Positions 44,767 through 53,414 of a stretch of 58,100 nucleotides of DNA are shown here, piece by piece. The notes below the pieces were generated by a model. The model was not told the DNA's origin. It did not search any database and worked only from the letters and a program-made list of their open reading frames with translations. The DNA is from a virus, in IMG/VR virus record IMGVR_UViG_3300043465_000956, positions 1-58,100 of that record. One strand, given 5' to 3'. Both the position numbers and the translations under genes were made by a program. Position 1 is the stretch's first letter. The number at the start of each line of letters is the position of its first letter.

Positions 44767-45597
44767 CTATTGATCAACGGCTACAGCAGCTACCTCAACT
44801 TCGGCCTGAGCCTCGGGCTGAGCCTCGGGCTGAGCCTCATCCTTGACGGTTGTAAAGTCGTCCTCAAATTCAGCCTCTTCGATATTTACCCCAAGAGGAT
44901 TGCCATTTAGGTCAACACGCTTCCCAGCAGAGTCTAGCCTGTATCCGTCTTCGTCGACTTTGTGACCCTCAATATCGACGAGGTTTCCAGCATTATCAAC
45001 GAAGTGCCCAAGGTCGTTTACAAGCTTAAATCTCTTCAAGAACTTGTTCTCGACTAGGGTACTCTCATAGTCTTCATTAACTCCGTAAAGAAAATTAGCA
45101 AACTTTTCAGCTAAAGCGATGCCCAGATCGTCAGACCCTTTTTCTAAGTAGTCTTCCGTAGAGGCATATACGTATTTCTGGGTGTCATAGTCAAAAACTG
45201 ACTTGGCCAAAAGAGCATTGAACCTAGCATTATCTGCTTGGGCCTCAGCGGAATTAGATTCCATCTGATTTCGCTCAGAAATAAGGGCTCTAAACTCTCC
45301 ACGCTTTTTGGCAAGCTGGATTGCAAGGGCCTTGCCCTCACTAACCTTCATCTTTCCAGAAGATAGCTTGTATTCCAGCTCCCCAATTTCTTTAACGAAT
45401 GACTTGTATAGCTCTTCCTTCTTGTCGTTCCACACGCCTTGCTCTATCATATAGTTCATAAGGCTCTTTTTTAGGAGAGCCCCATCATCGAGAGCCTGAC
45501 GAAAGGCCTTATTGTGGATCTTTTTACCTTCGGCGATAGCCTGTGGGGTAATCTTGATGAAATAATCTTTTTCCCCAACCGTGAATCTATTTTCCAT
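44767..45597 (-). CDS. Possible tail assembly chaperone (276 residues)
   Basis: ATG 45597 is chosen because AGGAGA lies 4-5 bases upstream; an earlier in-frame start would overlap the next gene further. The N-terminal half is helical (HNKAFRQALDDGALLKKSL; YMIEQGVWNDKKEELYKSF) and resembles the product at 45867. Between the tube and tape measure this is the normal place of tail assembly chaperones. A repeat of short D-x-x-G units (VDIEGHKVDEDGYRLDSAG) and an acidic tail with PEAQ repeats follow. Confidence 0.55.
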   Translation of the reverse strand: MENRFTVGEKDYFIKITPQAIAEGKKIHNKAFRQALDDGALLKKSLMNYMIEQGVWNDKKEELYKSFVKEIGELEYKLSSGKMKVSEGKALAIQLAKKRGEFRALISERNQMESNSAEAQADNARFNALLAKSVFDYDTQKYVYASTEDYLEKGSDDLGIALAEKFANFLYGVNEDYESTLVENKFLKRFKLVNDLGHFVDNAGNLVDIEGHKVDEDGYRLDSAGKRVDLNGNPLGVNIEEAEFEDDFTTVKDEAQPEAQPEAQAEVEVAAVAVDQ

Positions 45598-45835
45598 GAT
45601 CTCTCCTAAGTGGCATAAAGTAAATTGTCTTGTATTTGATGTCAAACCCGTCCAAATCCCGTTCCAGTTCCCTGATCTGAAAATGGCCCTTGTCCAAAAT
45701 GTCTTTTCTTAGCTCTTCATATTCGTCCCCTTCAAAGATATCCTTGTATTCCTCAAGGCTTGCGAGAGCCCCAATCATCGTGGTCATAATGCGTCTTCGC
45801 ACCGCCTGATAAAGTTGTACTGCACCATTTCCCAT
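45587..45835 (-). CDS. Unknown 82-residue protein
   Basis: Begins MGNGAVQLYQAVRRRIMT and contains acidic/aromatic ELRKDILDKGHFQIREL. It lies between the two chaperone-like genes and overlaps the 276-residue gene by 11 bases. No family recognised. Confidence 0.6.
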   Translation of the reverse strand: MGNGAVQLYQAVRRRIMTTMIGALASLEEYKDIFEGDEYEELRKDILDKGHFQIRELERDLDGFDIKYKTIYFMPLRRDHGK

Positions 45836-45866
45836 TTAATTACCCCTTATCCTATTTTGGTCAGAT

Positions 45867-46799
45867 TCATCTGGCCCTAAAACTTAATTCGTTCTTTTTC
45901 ATGCCAAGCTCCTGTTTTACGTGCGAGAACTGTCGCTCATCAAGGGTGCCCTTGTCGGCCAAATCCTTGGCTCTGGACTTCAGAATTTGCTTGCCCTCTG
46001 GGCTATTTAGATTATTAATCTCTCTGACCTCTTTCTGACTGGAGGCCATAACGAAGACCTCCCCAGAATTTTGGCTTGGAAGATCTTTCTTCTTCTCCTC
46101 AGCCTCTCTCTTCTTGGCCTGCTTGATGAACCAACCATCCACAGCCAAAGGGTCTCTCATGACTATATTGCTCGGCGAGTCCATAGATTCACCAATATTG
46201 TCATAGAGTTTACTCCAGTAAAGTAGGCTGAGCTGATTGTCATTTAACTGATTTGCACTAAGTCCAAAAACAGATTTTGGGTCTTTAGAGCCGCCCCATA
46301 TCATCCGCCAAGTACTGTCAAAATACAGGGCCCTTATGTCTTCCTCTGAGATTCTAGAATTCAAAAACTTTCTAGAAAACACGAATGGAGAATCTCTATC
46401 TTTAAATAGATAATACGCATAGGCTTCGTCCCTAGCGTATTCGCAGGTGTACTCATTCAGATAAATCTTCTTTTGAAATGCAGTGTTCAATTGATGGATC
46501 TTTGCGTCAATTGCTCGCTTGATCTTCATGCGACGGGTTTCAATAACGAATACCTCGAAATAGTCCACTTTCATCTGCTGCAAGTCTTCGAATCCCTGAA
46601 GATAGTCCTCCTCCTCATTCTGGGTCCACAGGCCAACCTCCATTAGATAATCGGCCAATTCCTGTTTACTAAAAGAGCCGAACTCAAAGCATTCTTCATA
46701 GACCGTCTCGGAATAGGCAGCAGCTTCGGCCTTTTCTATGGGAGAGAAATTGGCGATCCTGATCGGCTTTTTAAAAGCTAATAGTGTCGTATTAGACAA
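45867..46799 (-). CDS. Possible tail assembly chaperone (310 residues)
   Basis: Starts at TTG 46799 with AGGAA upstream. The helical N-terminal half (ECFEFGSFSKQELADYLME; VGLWTQNEEEDYLQGFEDL) shares the GLW/GVW-E-x-Y pattern with the product at 44767, suggesting paralogues. Both lie between tail tube and tape measure. In many phages two chaperone forms come from one gene by frameshifting; here they seem to be two separate genes. Confidence 0.55.
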   Translation of the reverse strand: MSNTTLLAFKKPIRIANFSPIEKAEAAAYSETVYEECFEFGSFSKQELADYLMEVGLWTQNEEEDYLQGFEDLQQMKVDYFEVFVIETRRMKIKRAIDAKIHQLNTAFQKKIYLNEYTCEYARDEAYAYYLFKDRDSPFVFSRKFLNSRISEEDIRALYFDSTWRMIWGGSKDPKSVFGLSANQLNDNQLSLLYWSKLYDNIGESMDSPSNIVMRDPLAVDGWFIKQAKKREAEEKKKDLPSQNSGEVFVMASSQKEVREINNLNSPEGKQILKSRAKDLADKGTLDERQFSHVKQELGMKKNELSFRAR

Positions 46800-46842
46800 C
46801 AGTTCCTGTATGATGGCTCTCGCCCCCTAAAGTCCTATACGA

Positions 46843-46866
46843 GAATGGGGGCTTTCGCCCCCATTC
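46843..46866 (-). terminator. Perfect hairpin with GAAA loop after the tail tube gene
   Basis: A 10-bp perfect stem (GAATGGGGGC with GCCCCCATTC); on the minus strand the loop is GAAA, a GNRA tetraloop. It lies 27 bases after the tail-tube stop. There is no T-run, so it may be a partial terminator or an mRNA end that raises tube expression over downstream genes. Confidence 0.75.
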
Positions 46867-46892
46867 AGTCCGAAAGTTTACATAGCTAAGGC

Positions 46893-48098
46893 CTACGTAA
46901 AATGGTACTTCCAATAGTCTGCACTAACGTAGGTCATAGGGTCTCCCGAATGAAGAACTACGAAGTCATTGTTGTTCTGCATTGAGTAGGTAATAGCGGC
47001 GTTGCCCCCACCAGCATCTCCACCACCATAGCTTACACTAGTAAGCTTGTTCTTGTTGCCAACCTGAATTACAGTAGAGTCATCAAGACACACCTGAATC
47101 GTATGGTTTGACAAGTTACCACCGCTAGGTACGTCTTCGACAGCGTTGATGTTGTCTCCACCAACTGCAATCACCTGAATCTCAGTTGATACGTTGACCG
47201 GAAAGTTCACGTATCTGTAGTATGGAGCATATGTACCAAGCTGGTTGATCGCTTCGCGACCGGCGTCGACCGAAAAGCTAATAGACTGAATGTGAACGTT
47301 AGCCAGATTGACACTTCCACATCTTCTGAATGAGCTTGCTCCAGTTGCTCCAGTGCCAGAGCCGTTATTGGTCATCCCTTGGATGAAGTCTGGTAGCACG
47401 GTGACAAAATTCCCACTACCACGAGCAACAGTCCCAGATCCGTGTAAGAAGTTATTTCTTCGGAGAACTCCACCGTCTGGAGATTGGGGTGAGTCATCCC
47501 CGAATGCAAATACTGAGTTGACAATTCCGCTAGCACCAAGAAGAATACCAGTATCACTAGTTGAAGTGATCCACTTCTTGTTGTTCCCAACAAGTGTCAG
47601 GCTCTCAGTGAAGTTTCCATCCGTAGGTAGATTGATACTAACTGAAGACCAATACATGCCTGAGCAATATAGCTCTGCGGCTAGGCTCTGCCCACTAGCT
47701 ACGGCTGCATTAGTTTCGAGACCAACCACCATTCTCAGATCGGCTCTCGCGTCAGCACGACCAGATAGGGTCGGGTTCGCAGCACGAATTGTGGCGGCAT
47801 GATAAGCCATTGTATAGCCGTCCAACAGACGTTCGAAGGTTGCTTCGATATCTGGAACTTCTTCCACGTTCTCATAGATCGAAAGCTGACCCAGCTCCTG
47901 CACAGCCTCAAGACTGAAGTTAGTATTAACTCCAATACTCTGAAGACCATGCATGATGATCATATTTCCAGAACCTATGAAGGTTGCTGGATCGCCATTA
48001 CCCCAAGAATCTTTCACGCCAGTTGCACCCATATCTCCAATAGCGACACCTTGGGTGGCGTAAAAAACACGCTTGTTTGTATTTGGATTAAACGTCAT
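46893..48098 (-). CDS. Major tail tube protein
   Basis: Product of 401 residues. Beta-rich, with the segment AVQELGQLSIYENVEEVPD, then IEATFERLLDGY, typical of tail-tube proteins. It is followed by chaperone-like genes and then the tape measure, the standard order. Flanking ribosome-binding site GGAGAAAAT and a strong hairpin after the stop fit high expression. A tube is normally 150-200 residues, so an extra domain may be present. Confidence 0.7.
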   Translation of the reverse strand: MTFNPNTNKRVFYATQGVAIGDMGATGVKDSWGNGDPATFIGSGNMIIMHGLQSIGVNTNFSLEAVQELGQLSIYENVEEVPDIEATFERLLDGYTMAYHAATIRAANPTLSGRADARADLRMVVGLETNAAVASGQSLAAELYCSGMYWSSVSINLPTDGNFTESLTLVGNNKKWITSTSDTGILLGASGIVNSVFAFGDDSPQSPDGGVLRRNNFLHGSGTVARGSGNFVTVLPDFIQGMTNNGSGTGATGASSFRRCGSVNLANVHIQSISFSVDAGREAINQLGTYAPYYRYVNFPVNVSTEIQVIAVGGDNINAVEDVPSGGNLSNHTIQVCLDDSTVIQVGNKNKLTSVSYGGGDAGGGNAAITYSMQNNNDFVVLHSGDPMTYVSADYWKYHFT

Positions 48099-48132
48099 TT
48101 ATTTTCTCCAGCAAAAAAGGAATTCCAATTAT

Positions 48133-49074
48133 TTATACGCCGTAATGAATTACTTCTGTAGTAATTTTCACAGTTCCAATTTTTACCCTGCCCAGACTAT
48201 AAACAGAGTCTAGCTTAGCATCAGAAATATAAACCGTTCTGCCGGGGTGGCTACTCACCAAAGTGGGGAAGGTTTTGGCCCCAGATTCAGGAACACCACG
48301 ATAATCCAGCGGAAAATCGCCAGAATCAGCTATCTTGTTGAGGTCATACATTTGGAAAGACCCCTTGGATTGATATGTGACTGCATCAACTAGGGAATCT
48401 CTGGTGTATGAGTCTTCTGCCACACAATGGCAATAGAAGTCGGTTATGACGGTTTGTCCACCCCCCAATTGGAATGGGATGAGTTTTCTGCCAGCTAGTT
48501 CAATCCCAACCAAGGGAAGAACCTGCCGATTTTCGGGCAAAAGCTCATATATGCCACTCTGATTGGCAAAATCCCCATCTGATCTCTCGGACCTCTCCTG
48601 AATTTGCTTGAACCACTCAATTCCTTCGGCGGCAGAGACTGAGATGTACTTGTAGGAATGGGGGCAATCTACTACAGAACTAGCCGCAATGGACGAGTTG
48701 AACCTTACAACACCATTGATGTGATCAATATGATAGGCATAAGTGCCAGTAGTGGCAGGTCCGTAAAAGGTATTGTTCACATAAACACCACTCACTCCGG
48801 GATAAGCTGGGTTGGTCGAGGTCAAAGCTCCAACTCCAGATTCCCAAACAAGATTCGGCCTGAATGTGGCCCACACCTGTCCATCTGTATACCTCGGGTC
48901 ATCCACCAGTCTGAGTCGACTGTCAATTCCCCCATAAAGTCCCGTACTAGGAACCGGCACATCAACAAAATTCCCCATAGTGAGGAAGTTATAGTCTAAA
49001 TACGATATTAGGTTTTCCCTTATGTCGTTGGTCAGGGTAGAATCGCCCAACCTCACAAAGCCTTTTAATGACAT
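48133..49074 (-). CDS. Structural protein near the head-tail junction, 313 residues
   Basis: Begins MSLKGFVRLGDSTLTNDIR. Beta-rich and Gly/Ser/Tyr-rich without enzyme motifs. It lies between the gp10-like connector gene and the tail tube. It could be a tail terminator-like or neck protein, but no family is recognised. AGGA precedes the ATG. Confidence 0.6.
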   Translation of the reverse strand: MSLKGFVRLGDSTLTNDIRENLISYLDYNFLTMGNFVDVPVPSTGLYGGIDSRLRLVDDPRYTDGQVWATFRPNLVWESGVGALTSTNPAYPGVSGVYVNNTFYGPATTGTYAYHIDHINGVVRFNSSIAASSVVDCPHSYKYISVSAAEGIEWFKQIQERSERSDGDFANQSGIYELLPENRQVLPLVGIELAGRKLIPFQLGGGQTVITDFYCHCVAEDSYTRDSLVDAVTYQSKGSFQMYDLNKIADSGDFPLDYRGVPESGAKTFPTLVSSHPGRTVYISDAKLDSVYSLGRVKIGTVKITTEVIHYGV

Positions 49075-49081
49075 AGGGTCC

Positions 49082-49735
49082 TCACTGTAGATAGCTAAAC
49101 ATTAATTTAGCGATTTCCGGTAAAAGAGAATTCACTGTATTTACTACAAAGTTATCATCTGTGGTTCCGGCAAAAACTGGGTCTACTCTAAATAATCGCC
49201 CAGATGAACCAGCAGGAAGCATAATTGCATTGCCCGACCGACTGCCGGGGAATTCCTTGCCGTAAGCCACGAAGTGGTCGTCATAGATGATTGTGACACC
49301 CTTGGTGAGCAACCAATCCATCCAGTCGATTTCGCCACCGCTGCTTTTGTATGCACCAATTTGCTTGATTGTGTCTGTGAATCCATCTGGGAGAATTGAC
49401 ACGGACATAGACCATGCCAAATTACCCAAACTACCACGCCCCCGAATGTCCAGATTCACTTTTACTGAGCGTTTAACGGCTTCTATAAGGTCTTGCACTG
49501 CGGTATTGGCGGCAGAATCTGTGAGGCCAAAATCGGCCCTTAGTTTGCCAGAGAGGATTTCTCTCGCGTGTGGCGTGGATCTGAGCTTGGTTTCAATCAA
49601 TTGGCCGACTCTGGCGTTGATCTGTGGAGCCGCTGATCGCATCTTTCTGTCGATTTGCTCAACCGCTTCTGCAATAATTTTGGCAGATACTGATTTGGTG
49701 GATTCTGTGATTTGTATTGAGGTTCTTTTGGCCAC
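49082..49735 (-). CDS. Possible minor tail / neck protein (HK97 gp10-like)
   Basis: Product of 217 residues. Helical N-terminal half (SAKIIAEAVEQIDRKMRSA) followed by a strand-rich end (GVTIIYDDHFVAYGKEFPG) resembles phage gp10-type neck proteins. It starts at GTG 49735, one base overlapping the upstream TAG (TAGTG), which supports coupling. Its place between connector genes and the tube supports the role. Confidence 0.5.
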   Translation of the reverse strand: MAKRTSIQITESTKSVSAKIIAEAVEQIDRKMRSAAPQINARVGQLIETKLRSTPHAREILSGKLRADFGLTDSAANTAVQDLIEAVKRSVKVNLDIRGRGSLGNLAWSMSVSILPDGFTDTIKQIGAYKSSGGEIDWMDWLLTKGVTIIYDDHFVAYGKEFPGSRSGNAIMLPAGSSGRLFRVDPVFAGTTDDNFVVNTVNSLLPEIAKLMFSYLQ

Positions 49736-50244
49736 TATTTCTTCCAGTGTGCTATGCAGTAATCAGTATTCAAACCCCACACAAGAACCTCGCCGCTTCT
49801 CTGAAGTCTAACCTTGTCTATGATTATATAGTCAGCCTTTCTTATGTCCTCAGTTTGGGCAGAAGTCCCAATCGTCATACATGATCCAGCGGCATAATCG
49901 AACCCTCCGACCTTCTCAAAGCTCTTTTTGTCGCTATAGACGCGAAGGGTTATGTCTTGAGTGGTTTCTACTATCTTGGTTGCCTCGCCGCCCCTAACCA
50001 TTCCCGCTTGACCCGCCTGAGGGTTCATTGTGAGCCGTTGTCTGATGTCCGCTGGAGTTGAAGAAATTGGCGAGATCTTTTGGTATACCAACTGGCAGGC
50101 TACACCAAAGTTATCCAAAGAGGAAAACAATGACATAGCTTCAGCATACTTTGTATATACGTTAGATGGTATTTGCATGGCTTCGCCCAATCTAAGCACA
50201 CGAGCATTATGCGAAGTAGTAGCTACCGCTAGGCCCACAATCAT
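49735..50244 (-). CDS. Unknown structural protein, 169 residues
   Basis: Begins MIVGLAVATTSHNARVLRL at ATG 50244. Mixed strand-helix protein ending DYCIAHWKK. No family recognised. It lies in the connector block and overlaps the upstream gene by 38 bases. Confidence 0.55.
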   Translation of the reverse strand: MIVGLAVATTSHNARVLRLGEAMQIPSNVYTKYAEAMSLFSSLDNFGVACQLVYQKISPISSTPADIRQRLTMNPQAGQAGMVRGGEATKIVETTQDITLRVYSDKKSFEKVGGFDYAAGSCMTIGTSAQTEDIRKADYIIIDKVRLQRSGEVLVWGLNTDYCIAHWKK

Positions 50245-50401
50245 CAAATCTAGTGTTTAGAATTCCAGATTGTGAAACAATCACATTGTGTTCAACTCTC
50301 GCATTGACCTTCTGGGTATTGCCCAATTTATCTGCATAAACAGTAGCCGTCCCATTCTTGTACGTTACGCCAGTACCTGCAAATGAAATTACGTCTGCCA
50401 T
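50207..50401 (-). CDS. Small unknown protein, 64 residues
   Basis: MADVISFAGTGVTYKNGTAT start at ATG 50401, overlapping the upstream stop as TAATG; GGAG lies about 10 bases upstream. Compact beta-like protein with CGPSGSYYFA at the end. No family recognised. Confidence 0.6.
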   Translation of the reverse strand: MADVISFAGTGVTYKNGTATVYADKLGNTQKVNARVEHNVIVSQSGILNTRFDDCGPSGSYYFA

Positions 50402-50871
50402 TATCGTCTGCTCCAATAAGACCCATAAGGGGATAGGATAGCCTCACCAACATTGTTATTGGTCGTGGCGAAATTTAACTTGGTTCGTTCGTATCTCTCG
50501 CACATATCGGCATAGAGACTCTTAAAGTTGGTGGCCACACCGCCCATGTCCACACTAGAAGGGCCATCACTAACCCTAATAGCCGATAGGCTATGGGTTT
50601 TATACTCGGCCCCAATAATGATGCAGGCTGCTTTTAAAGAGACCAGATTTATGAACCCGTCATCTTTACTGGAAGAGTCTGTTGGGTCTGGCGATAGGGA
50701 GCATGTCTCCACATTGATCGTGTAAACCTGCTCAAAATCGATCTCTGTAGAAACAAGTTGTGCAGCGACCAAGATAGTCTGTTCAATTCTCTCATCAGGG
50801 TATGAAGGATTAGAGATATCGGTATCGTTGACAAGATACCTAACTATCGTAGAGATTTCAGTATTCCACAT
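50401..50871 (-). CDS. Possible head-tail connector (gp6-like)
   Basis: Product of 156 residues. Begins MWNTEISTIVRYLVNDTDI and has the strand-helix pattern of gp6-type connector proteins: a short N-terminal helix, YTINVETCSLSP, then ASLKAACIIIGAEY-like helix. The place before neck genes supports it. The assignment is by pattern and order only. Confidence 0.5.
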   Translation of the reverse strand: MWNTEISTIVRYLVNDTDISNPSYPDERIEQTILVAAQLVSTEIDFEQVYTINVETCSLSPDPTDSSSKDDGFINLVSLKAACIIIGAEYKTHSLSAIRVSDGPSSVDMGGVATNFKSLYADMCERYERTKLNFATTNNNVGEAILSPYGSYWSRR

Positions 50872-50879
50872 GGTGCCCC

Positions 50880-51209
50880 CTAGTCAGATATGTTGTGCAT
50901 TACTTTGAATGATTTAATTGGGCTATGGTATAAACTACCAATTCCTAATTCAACCCTAGCTTGTATCTTCCAGACGCCAACTTCATCAATATCTCCGACA
51001 AGTGTACTATAGTAAATACGCCCATTGGTCCCATCCGTTGTGAATGTAGCGGTCTTTGTGAGAATCGCCCCACTGGGTTTTTGTAGTAGAATTTGTTTTA
51101 CGGTCGCTGCCGATATGTCTAGGGCGATACAATCTTCAGTGATGATAACATCGAATGTGAAGTTTTTGTCGCCTACATGTAGATAAGATTCGCAAGACAT
51201 GTTACTCAC
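50880..51209 (-). CDS. Unknown beta-rich protein, 109 residues
   Basis: Begins MSNMSCESYLHVGDKNFTF. Alternating hydrophobic residues and a compact size suggest a small immunoglobulin- or jelly-roll-like structural domain (IRRYY-type strand TNGRIYYSTLVGDIDEVGVW). It overlaps the repeat-protein gene by 8 bases. Function unknown; likely virion-associated by position. Confidence 0.55.
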   Translation of the reverse strand: MSNMSCESYLHVGDKNFTFDVIITEDCIALDISAATVKQILLQKPSGAILTKTATFTTDGTNGRIYYSTLVGDIDEVGVWKIQARVELGIGSLYHSPIKSFKVMHNISD

Positions 51210-52314
51210 CTATTATAAGATTTCTGTTTATATTCAAATCGAACGTTTCGTGTTTTGATATGTCCATATTGAAAGTTTCGTGTTTTGATATATTTAGGTC
51301 GAATGCCTCGTGCCTTGATATGTTCAGGTCGAAACCGTATTGTCTGGCGATATTGAGAAGGAACTCTAGATTCTTTTTACCTTCCCCAAAAACGACAACA
51401 AATTCTGCTCCATTTGACGTTAAAAGGAATGATCCACGGTCGCTAGACAATAACCTGTTGTACAGAAGTCCAGCATCTTTCCCAGAAACAATAAACGACT
51501 CAGTATCTCCAGTTAATACTCTATTTGCCAATAGGTCGGCAGATTGCCCAGTTAATACTATAGAGCCACTATCCAGATTAAGTATTCTATCGTATTTAAA
51601 AGACAACGATTGTCCGGATGAAACAAAGATCCCATAATCAGAATTCAGAACTAAAGACTTGAGCAGACTAGCGTTACTACCGTTTAAACTTAGACTTGCA
51701 GAATTAACAACGAGAATATTTGTCTTAAGTAACGATGCATCAAATCCAAGTAGTGAATATGATGATGATCCAGCCTGTATTGAAGATCCTTTGTACAAGC
51801 CGCCATCTTGACCAGACAAAAGAAAACTAGAGAAGTCACCAGTCATTTTTCTAGCAGATAGAAGACCAGCATCACTACCTGATAAAATGAACTGGGAATA
51901 GTCAGACGTTAGATACTTATTATGATATGGATTGGCACCCTGTCCAGTCAGGTTAAAAGCTGCAAAATCACCAGTAACTTTTCTTGCAGCAGCAACTCCA
52001 GCATCGCTACCTGATAAAATGAACTGAGAATAATCAGATGTTAGATACTTATTGTGATAAAGATTGGCACTCTGTGCAGTCAGGTCAAAAGCTGCAAAAT
52101 CACTAGTAATCAACTTCTTATATAGAAGTGCGGCATCTTGACCAGCAACAAGATATGTGGCTCCGTCAGCAACGAAAACAAATCCCACAGCTTCAAAGCC
52201 CGGATAGCCTACGTGCCTAGCAAAGGGTGTTCGCCAGCCCAATACAACTGACGACTTATTTAAGTTGCCAGATCTGCGACCGAAGCTACCCAATGAATGT
52301 CTTGTTATTGCCAT
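51202..52314 (-). CDS. Repeat-rich structural protein, 370 residues
   Basis: After a 60-residue N-terminal part, the protein is built of about a dozen 21-22-residue repeats of the type SDxxxFxLSGxDAxLL, likely forming a beta-solenoid. Two pairs of units (44 residues, 132 bases) are near-identical (YHNKYLTSDYSQFILSGSD). The C terminus has four decapeptide repeats (FDLNISKHET type). Repeats of this kind occur in phage decoration or fibre proteins. The neighbours are connector-like genes, so a neck-fibre or whisker role is possible. Confidence 0.7.
   Translation of the reverse strand: MAITRHSLGSFGRRSGNLNKSSVVLGWRTPFARHVGYPGFEAVGFVFVADGATYLVAGQDAALLYKKLITSDFAAFDLTAQSANLYHNKYLTSDYSQFILSGSDAGVAAARKVTGDFAAFNLTGQGANPYHNKYLTSDYSQFILSGSDAGLLSARKMTGDFSSFLLSGQDGGLYKGSSIQAGSSSYSLLGFDASLLKTNILVVNSASLSLNGSNASLLKSLVLNSDYGIFVSSGQSLSFKYDRILNLDSGSIVLTGQSADLLANRVLTGDTESFIVSGKDAGLLYNRLLSSDRGSFLLTSNGAEFVVVFGEGKKNLEFLLNIARQYGFDLNISRHEAFDLNISKHETFNMDISKHETFDLNINRNLIIGE
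51214..51333 (-). repeat. Four tandem 30-base repeats (decapeptides)
   Basis: Four units coding FDLNISRHEA, FDLNISKHET, FNMDISKHET and FDLNINRNLI, with phenylalanine codons at 51331, 51301, 51271 and 51241. Copy number may vary between related phages. Confidence 0.85.
51869..52109 (-). repeat. Near-identical 132-base tandem duplication
   Basis: Two copies offset by 132 bases (44 codons), each containing the segment coding NKYLTSDYSQFILSGSD. Very high DNA identity in the shared part points to a recent duplication. Confidence 0.75.
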
Positions 52315-52315
52315 A

Positions 52316-52849
52316 TTATTGAATCACAAATATATCGCCAGATGCTGGTGCAGTCGTTAATGAAGACGCTGTCAAAACTCCGCCAGATGTTGATGCGGTT
52401 ATTTCACAGCCCTGTCCTCTTAAATTCGCCGTAGCTGTATCATCTGTAAACTTAAGTATTAATCCTTTAAACTGATCTGCCACAGAAGCCGCTGGCAGTA
52501 GACTACTAGTAACTACAGATGTCGTTGTAGATCCAACGCCAACTACGCCAAGTACAGCAGTCTTTAAAGCTTGTAACAACTTATAGTTGGGGTTGTCATA
52601 GACTTGAAAGGTCATAGTACTCAGGATGAGATTGACCCACCAAGAACATACTGGAGAACCACCAGAAAGACCTATCAACATATATTCCCCGACAGGGATG
52701 TCGGTATAGGCTGCGAGATAAGTTCCCTTTCTGTTTGTCGCTTCAGTCGCGGAGACACTGGCTACCTCAGTGTCAGATCCCGCAGCAAACAATTTGGCAG
52801 TGAGTGTTAGCCCGGTAGCAGCCCTAAATTCAATTGTTTGTGTTGCCAT
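52316..52849 (-). CDS. Unknown structural protein, 177 residues
   Basis: Begins MATQTIEFRAATGLTLTAK, with an immunoglobulin-like beta pattern (TYLAAYTDIPVGEYMLIGL) in the first half. The shared base with the 50-residue gene (TAATG) indicates coupling. A similar start is seen in small phage structural proteins that are paired with repeat proteins. No exact family recognised. Confidence 0.55.
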   Translation of the reverse strand: MATQTIEFRAATGLTLTAKLFAAGSDTEVASVSATEATNRKGTYLAAYTDIPVGEYMLIGLSGGSPVCSWWVNLILSTMTFQVYDNPNYKLLQALKTAVLGVVGVGSTTTSVVTSSLLPAASVADQFKGLILKFTDDTATANLRGQGCEITASTSGGVLTASSLTTAPASGDIFVIQ

Positions 52850-53001
52850 TAGTTACCTTCTACTTCCTTCATCAATGCCTGCACTTTGACAGCTACAGGA
52901 ACAATGGTTCCGCTTGCCTCTAGGGCATTTTGCTGATTTTTCAGCAGAAAGTTTAAAGCTTCAAGTACTAGAGTAAGTTCTTGTTTTGTAAATTCGTCCA
53001 T
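52849..53001 (-). CDS. Small protein of 50 residues
   Basis: ATG 53001 follows AGGAGAATATT, a good ribosome-binding site. The product (begins MDEFTKQELTLVLEALNF, ends MKEVEGN) is an acidic helix. The stop at 52849-52851 overlaps the ATG of the next gene (TAATG). Too short for common ORF cut-offs, but context and ribosome-binding site support a real gene. Confidence 0.75.
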   Translation of the reverse strand: MDEFTKQELTLVLEALNFLLKNQQNALEASGTIVPVAVKVQALMKEVEGN

Positions 53002-53021
53002 AATATTCTCCTAGATAAAAA

Positions 53022-53405
53022 TTATTCTGGGACAGGCTCGACAGAAGCCTGCCACTCTTGTTTTAGGTCTAAAATGACTAGACCATTCTCTCCAATATTA
53101 TACTCAAAAGCAGCAGTAGAATACTTAGATTCTATAGAATCTGGGTATGTCCCAGCAATATAACTGCAGAACTGAGCCGCGTCAGTAAGGATATCAACAA
53201 CAGTAGTTGGCATAACGTCAATTATAGCCTGCATTTCTGATACTGTGTATCGACTCCCTGTGGGAGGGCTAGAAACCCCCCAAAAGTCATGAAATGATTC
53301 CTTGAACTGTGTCAGGATCATTTCTTGCAACTGATTGGCCCGAAGGGCCTTGTTCTTGGCGTGCTCTATTGCGTCGAATGTTTTTAATGGAATTTCATAT
53401 GCCAT
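53022..53405 (-). CDS. Unknown 127-residue protein near the fibre genes
   Basis: Begins MAYEIPLKTFDAIEHAKNK, then a helical segment RANQLQEMILTQFKESFHD. No motif recognised. The place after the fibre genes suits a fibre assembly helper, but nothing in the sequence proves it. Confidence 0.55.
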   Translation of the reverse strand: MAYEIPLKTFDAIEHAKNKALRANQLQEMILTQFKESFHDFWGVSSPPTGSRYTVSEMQAIIDVMPTTVVDILTDAAQFCSYIAGTYPDSIESKYSTAAFEYNIGENGLVILDLKQEWQASVEPVPE

Positions 53406-53414
53406 TTATAACTC

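Noticed and set aside
46893-48098. The 401-residue protein as a tail sheath
   Set aside because: It has tube-like segments, is shorter than typical sheaths and no second tube gene lies next to it.
51214-52109. Tandem repeats considered as a CRISPR array
   Set aside because: The repeats are in frame inside a coding sequence, have no unique spacers and are of 30 and 132 bases without the repeat-spacer pattern.
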